A DNA stretch of 64,000 nt from Legionella qingyii (GTDB lineage Bacteria > Pseudomonadota > Gammaproteobacteria > Legionellales > Legionellaceae): the NCBI RefSeq assembly GCF_003184185.1, contig NZ_QHJG01000025.1:7222-71221 (forward strand). Direction: 5' to 3'. Positions 1-10,490 of this stretch are shown here, piece by piece. Each line of letters starts with the position of its first letter. Position 1 is the stretch's first letter. A model generated the notes under the pieces. That model did not search any database. It saw nothing but the letters and a program-made list of their open reading frames with translations, and had not been told where the DNA came from. Made by a program: the position numbers and the translations under genes.

Positions 1-1
1 A

Positions 2-826
2 TGAACGGGAGAGGGATAACTATTTTTCTAGAATGTATCTCGTTTACTTCTAGTACATAGCTAAAAAAAAGAACGACGGGTTAGACCACTATAACTTCGT
101 TACTTCCATGACGAAGGTTTTTATTTGCTATAACTACTCCTCGCTATACTACCACTTTGAGGTAATAGCTAGCGCCATGTCCTTCCGGTATAACTTCGCC
201 ATTTTAAAAATTAATCATTGCCGCGTCTATATTTAGTAACATTACTCTCCCCACTTAGGTATGAGGTAACACGTCGTCACTACCCGGTAAGACTCGAATA
301 TCTTATAAATTAAAGTAATCTAAATCTAGAACTTCTTCTTCTGAAATTAAAATTATGGGGTAATTATTCGCGCTAAAAGTTGTTATTTCTTTTCAGACAA
401 AATTCAAATAATTTTTTACCTCGACTACAATTACAAGAACTATTCCTAGTTAAGAGTGGGGATAAGTAACGACGTAAATAGCCGTTGGGACTCTATCATC
501 AACGTAATTAATTATGACCACGTTTACATTTGATAGTTTATCTGCTACCATGGTGGCGTAACCTATATCGTAATAGATCCTTATTGCATCTCCGACGTCT
601 TCAGTATGCGAACAAATTTAGATGATTACACGTTGTGCTATGCGTCTTAAGATAAAGTGTTTTTCGCATGTTCCTATCCAACAATTTGCAACAACGACTA
701 TTAAGAATGAATCAACTACCCGTTCTATTTGGTCATCGAAAAAAACTATTTTACGGAGTCTTTGTTAATAGACTCTAGAGATTAGTCAGATTACACCCCT
801 TCGTTTTAAAATAAGGGTTCACAATT
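2..826 (+). CDS. Ankyrin-repeat protein, 5' end outside window
   Basis: Open from the first bases of the window to a TAA at 824-826 (274 codons), so the start lies outside. The translation carries at least five ankyrin units with the usual spacing, for example 'DGETPLSIAVQEGHIEAVKF', 'RGESILHCAAVMGHSELIEY' and 'FSPLFIAAFIGNPEIVVALI', each followed by an 'NGADIN'-type turn. About 70 polar residues follow the repeats and end in 'NFIPKC'. Ankyrin proteins mediate protein-protein contacts and in Legionella are often Dot/Icm effectors; effector status here is inference only. No enzymatic domain is visible in the part present. Confidence 0.9.
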
Positions 827-965
827 TTTTTATGATATAAAAAGTTTAACTAAGCCCGAATTTATAGGATTCTCGCGTTAAACACCGTCAATATTTCCGT
901 AGCGCTACACTTAGTTTTAGAGGACAACTCGGAGGAATGTGAAGATGAATACCCCGGTATAAATG

Positions 966-984
966 CCCCAGTCCCGGACTGGGG
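966..984. repeat. Palindrome GGGGTCAGG-G-CCTGACCCC
   Basis: After complementing, positions 966-984 form a perfect 9-bp inverted repeat around one base. It sits between the ankyrin gene and the converging GH72 pseudogene. Palindromes of this type occur as REP-like units in gammaproteobacteria; it could also act as a terminator stem, but no T-run follows directly. Confidence 0.6.
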
Positions 985-1009
985 TGACTACGAGTTTAAT
1001 AAATAAACT

Positions 1010-2531
1010 AATTAAGAATTAATAGCATGTACCTGGAACCGGCAATCCCCTGGTAAAACGTCGCTGTCCTATATTAAATAGTGTTAATAATAAACATGTT
1101 TACTCCAAGCGTCCGGATTACTACGTTCGTGGTAAAAATGGCAATATTAATTAAGGTTACCGAACGTTTAACAAAAACCCCAATCGATAAACTTGACATA
1201 TTAAGCATGACCAACCTAGCAAATGACAGAATCGACTACAGGTTAATAATGGAAATAGAACTCATAAATTACTTTATAGGACATTCCCTTCAAAATTTAG
1301 TAGATGTAATTTAACGTTACAGTAAAGGGGGCTTCCAAAACTTCCACTTCCGCCTTCGACTAATCCTAGATTAACTTTAACTAGGTAGGGACCTTTAACG
1401 CGGCCTAGTGTTCACTAAAAAAAAATGACGCTAACGTAGCCGTAGATTTGAGTTGACCCCTCAAGGTAATTTAAGGCGCTAATTTAATCTATTTGGAGGT
1501 AACCAACACCCACAAACATTACAAACTAGGCATATATTCGGTTTTAATGGGAGTAATCCAGCGACTTAATTTGCTTTTTGGTATGGCGGTGAGTGGTGGA
1601 AGCGAGGCAATAATTTGTAGGTTAGATGAACTCGTTTGTTTGCTCCGCTCAGATAAGACGGTTTAAGACAGTTTTACTGCCCATGCAATTATGGTCGTTT
1701 GGGTAACGAAACTGATAGCGGTAACGGGGGTCCATTCTGCCCAAATATAGGCTATATTCAAAAATTATTTCTCCCCATCCTTGGGCCCAGTCTCGGACGA
1801 GGGGTTGCTATCTGTAACATCGGTTATTTTAGACGACTACATAGAACACGAAGGAGACCATTTACCGTCCGCATTATCATGCGATTTCCTTACCACTGTA
1901 GACCCCATAGAGATTCGTGTTATGGATGACCTTCGAATATAAATTCTAATCTTGAGCGAAATTATATTCGGAAGTATAGAGACTAATTACGGAAGTAGCA
2001 TCCACTCCCAGAATTTATTAAAAGTAGATGAAATGAGCCAACATTGGTATGAAGTAACGGTTGTCTTTTGGGATTGTGTAATCCTATAACCGATTTAAGT
2101 AGCTAAATTCGACACATCGTAAATATATTACAACTACCTATTAGTGGACATAGAGATAAGTGTCATGTGCAACAAGTGAAAAATATTAGTCGATTAGGAT
2201 GATTTTGTCTTTATAATAATCGTGAATTATTTAAGTATTGAAATGCCACCCTTCGCGTTCACGGTGGACCCGTATGAACTATCTGTGCTTACGATAATTG
2301 TGGCTATCAAAAATCGCAACCTTAATTTCATAAAACATGTATTGAATTAACTAGTAGCGACTCACCTAGTTGTAAAAGAACGCCGACTTTCCGATGTGGA
2401 AACTCGTAATTCGCAAGAACCGGTCGACATGTTCTGATTTGTGGTTCAACAAATGGTGTTTAATTGTATGGACGAACTCGACTTAACCGATTGTTATACG
2501 ATTCGTAATCTCTACTCGTGAAATGAAAGTA
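1010..2531 (-). pseudogene. Decayed GH72-like beta-1,3-glucanosyltransferase
   Basis: Starts at an ATG at 2531 with a good signal peptide ending 'ILLANSAQA'. GH72-like motifs follow in order: 'GVAFQP', 'IPTLKTIGVNSIRVY', 'YPNVLGFSVGNEVW' (acid/base Glu in GNE) and 'VPVILTEFGR' (nucleophile Glu), then 'DWMFNNGAKVVSGGMVF' and a C-terminal domain of about 130 residues ending 'CTIIKN'. The frame is broken by TAG at 2438-2436, TGA at 2177-2175, TAA at 2108-2106 and TGA at 1409-1407; around the last two the expected protein continues in a neighbouring frame. A functional copy would be a secreted enzyme rearranging beta-1,3-glucan. The catalytic motifs survive, so decay looks recent. Family assignment is from motifs only. 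Confidence 0.75.
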
Positions 2532-2701
2532 AATATTTTCAGGTCAACTAATACTTAATGAAAATAATATCATTTATTAGTGTTTTTGTAATGAATTCAA
2601 TTTGATTTACACGTGATTAGAAAGTAAAAATAAAACAATGCCGAACAAAACAAACTCAATTATATAAAACACTGATCGAAAATTTTTCGTGGTGATAAGT
2701 C

Positions 2702-2833
2702 TACTCATTGTCTTCCGAAAGCGCTTTTCTTAATCTTAATAATTCTACGTTTCGCCAGCTTCGCCATAATTGTGAATAGTGATTTCTCCCGTACCGGACG
2801 GGGTGACGAAATGAAGAATTAAAGTTAGCTATT
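2702..2833 (+). CDS. Small ORF, 43 aa, unknown
   Basis: ATG at 2702 to TAA at 2833, in the gap between the GH72 pseudogene (-) and the 71-aa membrane ORF. The product begins 'MSNRRLSRKELELLRCKAV', is basic at the N terminus and has a hydrophobic stretch at the end. No ribosome site stands out and I do not recognise it; it could be a remnant. The rest of 2532-2904 shows nothing. Confidence 0.3.
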
Positions 2834-2904
2834 CAAGTACTTGTAAAAACTTAGTAAATATAATATTAAATTTATTACCCCAACGTTAAATACTCCTCTA
2901 AGAT

Positions 2905-3120
2905 TACACATCAGAGTCTCTATATCACTAGAGAAAACGTCCTCGTCTCAAGAAAGTATGGTAATCGGTATAAAATAACGGTATGAAATATTGTAACGGA
3001 TAGCTATACTTTAAGTACGTTAATTGACGTTGAAAATTAATAACCTGTTATCGTTAATTACGTCAATAATGGTATCGTAATAATACCACCCGAGTATTTG
3101 ACTTCTTTTTGCGGTGTATC
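2905..3120 (+). CDS. Small membrane protein, 71 aa, unknown
   Basis: ATG at 2905 preceded by a GAGGAGA ribosome site at 2892-2898, TAG at 3118-3120. Two hydrophobic segments, roughly residues 5-30 and 43-62 ('WTIAINAVITIALLWW'), then a basic tail 'AHKLKKNAT', which suggests a small inner-membrane protein with a cytoplasmic C terminus. It faces the DUF2892 gene across a 214-bp gap in which no further gene is seen. Not recognised. Confidence 0.55.
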
Positions 3121-3334
3121 ATTTTTATCCTTTTATTAATTAAGTTGAACTTGCCATGGATAAAATTAATCTCCAACAACTGTAATTAAATTAAGGCGGA
3201 TCAAAGGCGCACCAGAAATATGTCTCGTGTGTATTTACATGGAAAAAAATTACGCGGAAATGACCTAAAGCGCGTATTCCTTACCTTGCATCCGATTTTT
3301 TCGTTAACAGTTGTCTGGGATTAAATATAGCTTA

Positions 3335-3532
3335 AATAAATTACTTAAAAAAATTTTAGTAAAGTTCACCCGTTTTAACTCATTTAGGTGAAACGTTGTT
3401 TAAACGTGGCTGTTTTCGCCATTTGGTATTTTTGAATCTTGACTACATCTGACCCGATCGTCCTTGAGGTTCTGAATCGCTTTAGTTTTACTTTTTTGGA
3501 CGTTGTTAAGCTTATTACGCAAGTTATGAGTA
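3335..3532 (-). CDS. DUF2892 (YgaP-type) inner-membrane protein
   Basis: 65 codons, ATG at 3532, TAA ending at 3335. The product begins 'MSIERIIRIVAGFFILISLS', with two hydrophobic helices separated by 'SPVYISSKF', then 'FTAFVGANLLQSGFTQFCPL'. The 'R-x-AG-x-F' start and the 'Q-S-x-FT-x-F-CP' ending are typical of DUF2892, the membrane part of YgaP-like proteins. It starts 13 bp downstream of the RND gene stop on the same strand, so it is probably the last gene of the ArsR-controlled operon. DUF2892 proteins with BigR/YgaV regulators are linked to sulfide and persulfide handling; that role here is inference. Confidence 0.8.
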
Positions 3533-3545
3533 TAAAAAGAGGATC

Positions 3546-6500
3546 AGTAACAGAGCAGAATACGTAAGAAAAGGTGGTTGAATTTATTTAATTTCCTTAA
3601 TTCTTATTCCATTCTTGTCAACTCCGTTTTCTTGGTTTGTAATTCCTATACCGTTCGGGTGGTTTATGACCTAGGCTATTGTACTGCCGCCTCGGATTTT
3701 ATTAACGATTTCGTCAGTTTTATTATCCGTTCTCTGCGAGTTGAGGACTAAGTTAGTGACTGACAAGTTAGCTTATAGGAGCTACAACTACGAGGTTTTA
3801 TTTTAGTTAGTTATTATCCCTTAATGCTTGATGTTAGGGACGATTTCGTTAATGCGGTTAGTACCTGCAACGACATTTGCCAACCACGTACTCGGTTACC
3901 GGACCCTTATGTGGTTATTAGCAGTCTCCTTACCGGGGGTATTATTATTCTCCTTATTTTTTTCTAACTATTTTTCGTCAGTCATTTTACATTTAATTAT
4001 GTTATCGGTGTTATTTCCGGCTCGGCTCTAGTGCTTTATGTAGTTCCCAATTTGCGTAAAGAGGTTCGGTATTATTAACTAAGAACCAGTTCAAAACACC
4101 AACGAGAAGTACTTTCGGATTTAATGGATAGAGCTCGCTCTTACCACCCAAAAATTCGTAAACACAGCGTCTTCACTGACGTATGCGTCCTGACCTTGGA
4201 TTTTGAAGTGGACAGTGTATTTGTTATCCTCAAACTAGAAATCATTCTTATCCAAAAACGAGAAATGGTTCTACATTGGACCGTTAAACACGGTCGCCTT
4301 AATCAACAACGACCACCAAAAATTCTATCTCTACTAAATTCTGTACTCGTAGAAGGGCCCGAAGTGCACCGTTAGAGTTCTATTATACAAGACCGAGAGA
4401 CCGCAAACTGAGTACGGGTAATGGATGTATTTGAGGAAACTTTTTTCTACGTTGAAGAACGCGATGACAAACACCGCCATCAGGTCGCTCGTAACGACGC
4501 AACACTAACTAAAGTTATGCCATAACCAAACGTAGACTGTACTGCCTTAATAGTTATAATTAGTACGGCATCTAAGCTCCTATATGGTTAACTCACTAAA
4601 ATAATCGTTAATAAGAATTCAGTAATATTAATCCTGGTATTTCTGGTCGAAGGTAAACACTCGCTTGTCCTCCCGGACCTCCTGAAAGTTTTTCAAATTA
4701 TCATGAAAGTCCCATAACGAAAAATTAGCCGTATTCCGAAACTATATGGCGAAGCCGATAAAGTACTCTCGGATGCGATGCCAGTACAAATAATTCGTTT
4801 AATTATGCTTAGACTGACATGACTAAAGGAGCATTGTCTGATAGAGGTGCGTGGTACCGCCGTTTTAGGAGTCCACGACAAAGGGGATTTATGTCGAGTA
4901 TCAGTGTCTGTATTCCTAAAACAAATTAATAAACCGAGTAGCGAAAATGATGTCGCCAACAAAAAAGATTTCACCGTAATCCGGGTCGTAGTTGCCTTTA
5001 ATTTTTACATAACTGCAATAGTAGCCCATCGTAAAATTAAAGTTGCGGCTCTCCTGAATTACCCGGTAAGCGCGGGCGTCCTGCTTATTTAACGGTATTT
5101 CCGACGTTATTGTGCTGTGGGTTTTCTTAGTGCTATGAATCTATTTTATTTACAGCGAAAAATCTACTCTGCTCATTAGGGAACTTATTTATTTCTATTT
5201 ACGCGACGTTATCGCAACATACGCGTACTACAAGAACTAATTAAACCGATACACGAAAAAAAGACTCGGTCGCTATACGGTCTATCCCGCGCTGTGACAT
5301 CCGTTATTTTTCGCTCTGATAGTAGCGATTTCCGCGTAATTTGCCTTATCCCCGGTATTTTCCCGGGTAGTAAGGTGGTTGTTTTCGGTATCCATCGTTT
5401 CGGTTGTAGTGGCATTTCCACCGTTATTAACAACCAAACGGTTAAAGTAACCGCCGTATTTAATGATTTGCCCATTTTAAGGCAACATGAGGAAAGTAAT
5501 ACACCGCTACTTACAAAAGTTAGTGGTGTTATGACAGTAGTTGATTATTCGGGTTCCTATCTTAGTCCCGTTTGTTCCATTATGCTAATTAGCAAACAGG
5601 GCTGTTGGTCGGTTAGGGTTCTTGATTTGTATTTTACTCACCCTACCTTTTTTAATGCTACCTACGAAGAGCGGTTGGATTTTTATCGTACTCATTTTGT
5701 TGTTGTGACCGTTAGCGTTATGGATTTACGAGCTGGTCCCATAACTGACGTAGTAAACGAAGTAGTGGTATCAATGCCCACTAACTCTGGGGTTACCAGA
5801 GACCTTAGTTAAATAGTACAACGTAGTCAAGTTCAAAAAAATCCTAACGAACTCGGTGTAGATGGGGTAATGAAGGAAAAACTGCACGATTGCGTTACCA
5901 ATGTCGTCCAAGATTTAGTCCCAACAAAACGAAGTGTACACTAGGTATTCTTTTTATTCTTCGTTACCTAAGAACAAGTCCTGGAAGGAGTTATCGCCGT
6001 TAAAGGAAATTGTCTTACCCAAAACGTGGTAGTCACGGTTACTACTACAACCGATTTAGGAACAACCTTTAGTTACTCGGGAGTTACGCATTTCCCCAAA
6101 GTGACTTAGCTACGAGGTCTCATGGGCGTAGTTCCGACTACAACAATTACCTATTGCGAACAACCTATAACCGTTAACTTTACGGTACGAGACGGTAAAA
6201 AACCCCTAATTCGGTATGCGCTTACCGAAACCCGCTACGCGGGTAATGGGTTGAAAAAGGATGGACTCCATGACGTGCATTAACGAGATTGTGAAATAAA
6301 CGCTCACACGCTTCGAACTCACCTAAAAGTGGAAACCGTACGTTCCATTGACAATGGTTACCTTGTAGTATGTTTGATTGACTTGCCTAATTCCCGTAGT
6401 TGCACGGGCCTCCGTAAAACAGGTACAATGACAATTAGACCAATATTTGGAATTGGTCTGATGAGAGAAGTAAAAGTAAATGAAATTTCGCATGGCAATG

Positions 6501-6809
6501 GTTTCGCGACAGTAGATATCGGTAAGGCATCCATACAAGGTGAGGCCCCTATCTTCGGTAGTCGGGAAGATTCCCCGCTTGCTAAACTAATTCATAAAGG
6601 ACCCACAGTGACGGTCCGGACGAGTGGCTTTACCAATGGTGACCCTGTTATTAAAGTCCCAATATCCAAGAACCACACGCGAGATTTCGGTCCCGTGGTT
6701 TATTGTTTTATGATTACTAATTGTCTTCTCATTCGAAACTGACTTATTTGCAAGAACGGTCAACGGGACGAAATAAATTAAATAGGAAACTTATTCCTTA
6801 TATTAAGTG
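3546..6809 (-). CDS. RND efflux transporter permease
   Basis: 1087 residues from a GTG start at 6809 (AAGGGAG upstream) to TGA at 3546. Family signatures, N to C: N-terminal helix near 'LLLIISILLFGALALERTPR', pore-domain text 'TISVSRPGSDTQEI', the central helices with 'LGLLVDDSIVVIENIHRH' and 'MAFVGGMMGPFMAPIP', and the C-terminal helices with 'TALAIILGSAVMLSDPVFGG' and 'STVLTLFFIPLIYL'. It would be a proton-driven inner-membrane exporter working with the TolC protein encoded 29 bp upstream. No HlyD-like adaptor gene is in the cluster. The promoter before tolC carries an ArsR operator-like repeat, so expression is probably repressed by the BigR-like protein. The substrate cannot be read from sequence. 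Confidence 0.92.
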
Positions 6810-6838
6810 TTATGCAGAGGGAATCTCCATAGTCAATT

Positions 6839-8242
6839 AGTCCGAAAGCACCAACGGAACCCTTAATTAACTAAGCAATCGTAGTTTTATACACGAACTC
6901 ACTCAGAATTAACTACATTCCGAACTTCAAGAACGCGAAACGAAACTCAGTTAAAGTAAACCGAAAGATTATTACGTGAATTACCATAATTCGGAGCCGG
7001 TTTAGCAAACGAATTAAAAAACTACCGGAGAAGAAGAAAAACTCGGTAAACTGCCGAATTAACGTTAAGTATCAATTTAACGTAGAGTAATGCACAATTA
7101 ACAGATTCTTCATCAAACTCAACTAATGCAACAAGTAGGTTAAGTTTAACACGGAAAAAGCGGAACCGACATCGGCTAACTTGTCGAGGACGTGCAAGAG
7201 GACGTGATTTCTCACAGGTTAATCGTGGATTTCGCTAACATAGACTCCCATTAGGACTTGGCTCCCACATCGGTAAGGTTAGTACAGAATCAACTTCTAA
7301 ATGAACACCAAATATATTTCTAACGCTTCGTTCTTATAAACGGAAAAGCCGAAAATATACTCTTGCTTCGCGAAATTCGCTCCGTAAAAGAAGGTCGCGG
7401 AAACTATAATCTCTCAAATTAGGTGACAAAGAAAAGGAGTTGCCTCATACGACTGAGCCTTATTCTCTTGATAATCCTAACGGGTATTCGCAAGACTTCA
7501 ATAGGTCGAGTAAAAGACGAACATTAGCCCGCGAACTATTGGGTTCTCTCCTCGATAAATTTATTCGAAGTCGGTAGTTATGTAGCGATAGATTTCAATA
7601 ACTAACGAAAGAATTGCGAAACCACCAACGATTTTTAAGAACACGCGCTCATTGAACAACAACCCGTTGTACCTAATTAACTAACCGACAATTTTTTGGA
7701 AGTATTCTGTATATTTCGACTATCCGATTAACCAAAACACGAACAACTAAGGGTACGACTCGCCTATAGTCATTACGCGCTCATAAAAGAACAACACGAA
7801 AATAAAAAGGTGGACTTATTTACCCATCTCAGTTAAATTTGCGCCATAGATTTAACGACATTATTGGTCCTACTAAATTGCGTAATCCAGAGCATTTATT
7901 CCATGAACCGGGACATATAACTAGCCGTGGTTTTAGTCGTTTACTACGTAAGGGAACTGAATTAAATATGGGTTTATGTCTGTCTCCTAATAACGAGGCG
8001 CGAGGTAACTTAAGATTGGGTTCGACTCCGGTTGCGTACGATAAACGAACAAAGTTTCGTGGTATTCGACGAAGTTAACTTCAGAATCTCGAGACATACC
8101 TACCTAATACTAAATTCCGGGCGGAATGGCGTAATCCCATCCTTTATCCAACAAGACATACACGGGTCTCACACCAGCTTTCTCTCGTACGCTATTGTTA
8201 CTTATACTACGTAAAAAAATAATATACTGTTGACTCGTTGTA
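6839..8242 (-). CDS. TolC-family outer-membrane efflux protein
   Basis: 467 residues, ATG at 8242 with AAGGA upstream, TGA ending at 6839. A signal-like start ('CIIFIVIACSLSTTLWA') precedes the duplicated TolC architecture: long amphipathic coiled coils (for example 'LEELN'-type runs, 'EAYLNSSSLGLSSARLQAEN'), a beta-strand segment 'TLPIYSGGKIK' and the second-repeat counterpart 'IALGANWTLFSAGERAGAVQ'. It would form the outer-membrane duct for the RND pump encoded 29 bp downstream. The operator-like inverted repeat at 8261-8280 lies 19-38 bp before the start codon. Confidence 0.9.
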
Positions 8243-8260
8243 ATTTATAGGAACCAGTAA

Positions 8261-8280
8261 TATAATCTAAAATGATTATA
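8261..8280. promoter_or_regulatory. ArsR/BigR operator-like repeat upstream of tolC
   Basis: ATATTAG-ATTTTA-CTAATAT, a perfect 7-6-7 inverted repeat just before the tolC start at 8242 and 13 bp from the arsR-like stop at 8293. An identical half-site pair lies upstream of the regulator gene at 8617-8636. Two matching sites flanking the regulator gene strongly suggest its binding sites. Confidence 0.75.
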
Positions 8281-8292
8281 TAACCAATTTTA

Positions 8293-8607
8293 AATTAGAA
8301 ACGTTATTTAATTTATGTTTCAACTATTTTAGCGAAGGTGAAGTCCGAACAACTACACCATTACTTGTATGAAGGGAACGAAACATTGCCTATTTTTCGG
8401 TAGAAAAAAGTAAAAACGGTCTACAACTCTATCACGTCTGACCCTATTAGGATAGTTAAGGACTTCAAGTGATTGTCATGCGAGTAAAAAGTTATTTACC
8501 GTATTTTATTCTTCGGAGAACCTCAAACGGTTCTCAAATTCGTAAAAACGACGGAATCTTCGTAATAAAAAGTACTGAAGTTCCGCTAATAATCAATTAC
8601 AATAGTA
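8293..8607 (-). CDS. ArsR-family repressor, BigR/SqrR/YgaV type
   Basis: ATG at 8607 gives 104 residues; an internal ATG at 8574 gives 93 and matches the family N terminus ('MKNNASKAAKMLKLLANSKR') better, so the start is uncertain. Winged-helix protein with 'RLLILCHLL', recognition-helix region 'LIGLSQSALSQHLAKMKKDG' and wing 'KQGKYVHYHI'. In the 93-residue version Cys25 (in LILC) and Cys91 (near the C terminus, YCKD) match the cysteine pair that forms a polysulfide link in SqrR/BigR sensors. It would repress its own promoter and the tolC-RND-DUF2892 operon until sulfide or persulfide oxidises the pair. Sensor chemistry is by family analogy. Confidence 0.88.
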
Positions 8608-8616
8608 AGGATGTAA

Positions 8617-8636
8617 TATAATCTTATTTGATTATA
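8617..8636. promoter_or_regulatory. ArsR/BigR operator-like repeat upstream of the repressor gene
   Basis: ATATTAG-AATAAA-CTAATAT, the same half-sites and 6-bp spacing as 8261-8280, 10 bp before the upstream candidate start of the repressor. This fits autoregulation. Confidence 0.75.
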
Positions 8637-8716
8637 AAGTTATCAGGTTTTATGAACGAATTAAATGAGTATTTTATACTACCGAAATTAAACGATTCTA
8701 GGAGATAGAGCGCAGT

Positions 8717-10114
8717 AATTTAAGCTTATAATTATTTGACGGTTCCCAGCGAAACCAGGCATAGAAATAATAAACTTAACGAGGCCAGGACATCCCCTAA
8801 GGTTAAACATATTATTGGGGGCTGAAATGGTTCTATTCCCTCCCGCTCTGAGTTTTATATGAGTACCAGGTATAGAAGTCCGAGATATTAAGGTGCGAGA
8901 CCCAAAAATTATCGGGTTTAGTTTGGGCTATTTTGAGGTCGACGTTGAACATTCGAACATCGTAATAATACTAATTGATTAAAAGACCGAAGTACATATC
9001 TATCTATTCTCGGTATGGTTATTCGAGGTAAAAATAAAGGGTAATTATTGTGAGGCTCAAGTAGTCACGGTAGTTGTTAGAGAAAATTTTATTAAGCAAA
9101 AAGAAAAACACCAGACATAAAAGAAACGTGCTCAAGAAAATTTCTATTTTATCGTAGTCCCGTCCCTACTATTCGTATTACTTGACACCCAGACATTATA
9201 TGAAATAATAGAAAAAAGTTTCAATTTATAAGACGTTATCTATTTCTGAGTCGCACTCATTAATTTTTTGGTAATTATCCCGGTCTCAAACCCCAGGTCC
9301 ATGCCTGATCTCAGAGCCGAGGACCGACTGATTCTATATACGGCGTTAAACTCGGTTTCAGCACTACTAAACGTAGTACGCCGGTTACTGCAAGTACCGA
9401 AGGGGTCGGGTCAAGCCGTCCAGCTTCGCGAAGTCTTTAATTCCGTAGCTGCCTGGTACATAAATATTTAAGTAGACAAAAAAATCAAACTCTCCTTTAA
9501 ACTCATAGTACAAGTCTTTATACCTAGCAAAAATATAGTTCTAGTACCCGATTAACTCGGGTAAGGTGTCCAAAAACACCATCTAATGGGACGGTGAACA
9601 ATAGCAATCGCTGTAAGGTATTGCGAACAAATTCTTTCACTCTCTGGTCGGGTCCTAATCGAGGTACCCAATTTTGACGCCATCCCGGGACGAAAAATAC
9701 AACATTACAGCGTAGAGCGTCTCGTATTAATCTTTCATCAACTAAGCTTAGCGATATGGAAAAGAGGGTTCTAAGTCGCCGTCGTAGGTTTATGTTATAA
9801 AATAAATTGACCGTTATAAAATAATTTAGTTATCAGCTATGGGGATGCCTATTTAAATTGTTTTTTAGTGGTCCAAATTCTTATCTCCTGTTTTCAAGAA
9901 CCATTAAGACAAGAAGTTGTCGTTAAAAAACCTTACTTTGCAATATTAAAAAACGATGTAGACGCGGTTCTAATACAAAACTCTCCTACATTTAAACGCT
10001 ACCTAGATTAAATTCTGTAACTTTATTCTCACCGTTATAACGAACCGGTTATGAAGGCTTAGGTTCTTAGTCTTAAAATAAAAATTTACGATAAACTCAG
10101 AGTTTAAATAGGTA
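8717..10114 (-). CDS. hss: Homospermidine synthase
   Basis: 465 residues, ATG at 10114 after a GGGGGA ribosome site, TAA at 8717. N-terminal Rossmann motif 'ILILGFGSIGQAILPLL'; then 'PGDFLLNLSVGVSTIDLIKY', 'TAVLTHGANPGLVSHFLKQA', 'TWTPNSGPYKGFLITHAES' and near the end 'ATSLQVAAGVLSGLIWAIKN' and 'EPEDMDHEY', all in family order. The enzyme makes homospermidine from two putrescines (or spermidine plus putrescine) using NAD; cytoplasmic. Length fits the bacterial family. It stands alone on the minus strand, divergent from the aldehyde dehydrogenase/aminotransferase pair. Confidence 0.93.
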
Positions 10115-10490
10115 TTAAGGGGGTTTATCTTTGTAGATATTAATACTTTTTTCTCCAAAGGTCTCACAAATTGGTTTAGTTAAATGAATTGGTAGTATAA
10201 AATTCAAATCGAGTGTTTCTATTAGATTAAGATTTTAAAATTGATAAACTACGCCGTATCACTTTACTATACGACTAATCCAGGTGATTAACCACTTACA
10301 TCCAAAAAGACTAAGCCGCCACTAAAAAGGAGTGTTCCTTTTTAATTAAAATATTAGGCTTGCCTAGATGTCTAAATGTCAAATTTAAAGCGGCTCAACT
10401 GAAAGGAACATCTGACATTTGATAAGACGCTGTCTTGGTTTGAGTTCACCATTTCCTTGAATAGCGCGAGTTATTTTTCCCTGAGTTATT
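10115..10490. other. Divergent intergenic region hss / betB
   Basis: 376 bp holding the promoters of two outward-facing transcription units. A 32-codon ORF from ATG 10144 (+) is probably chance. An AAGGA-like ribosome site is not clear before the dehydrogenase ATG. No RNA gene or repeat was recognised. Confidence 0.5.

Noticed and set aside
5294..5812. Longest ORF in the literal reading (172 codons, +), plus other literal ORFs such as 24213-24710 and 44606-45019
   Set aside because: All lie over strong genes of the complemented reading (RND permease, permease after epimerase, kpsD), have no ribosome sites or family motifs, and are chance shadows.
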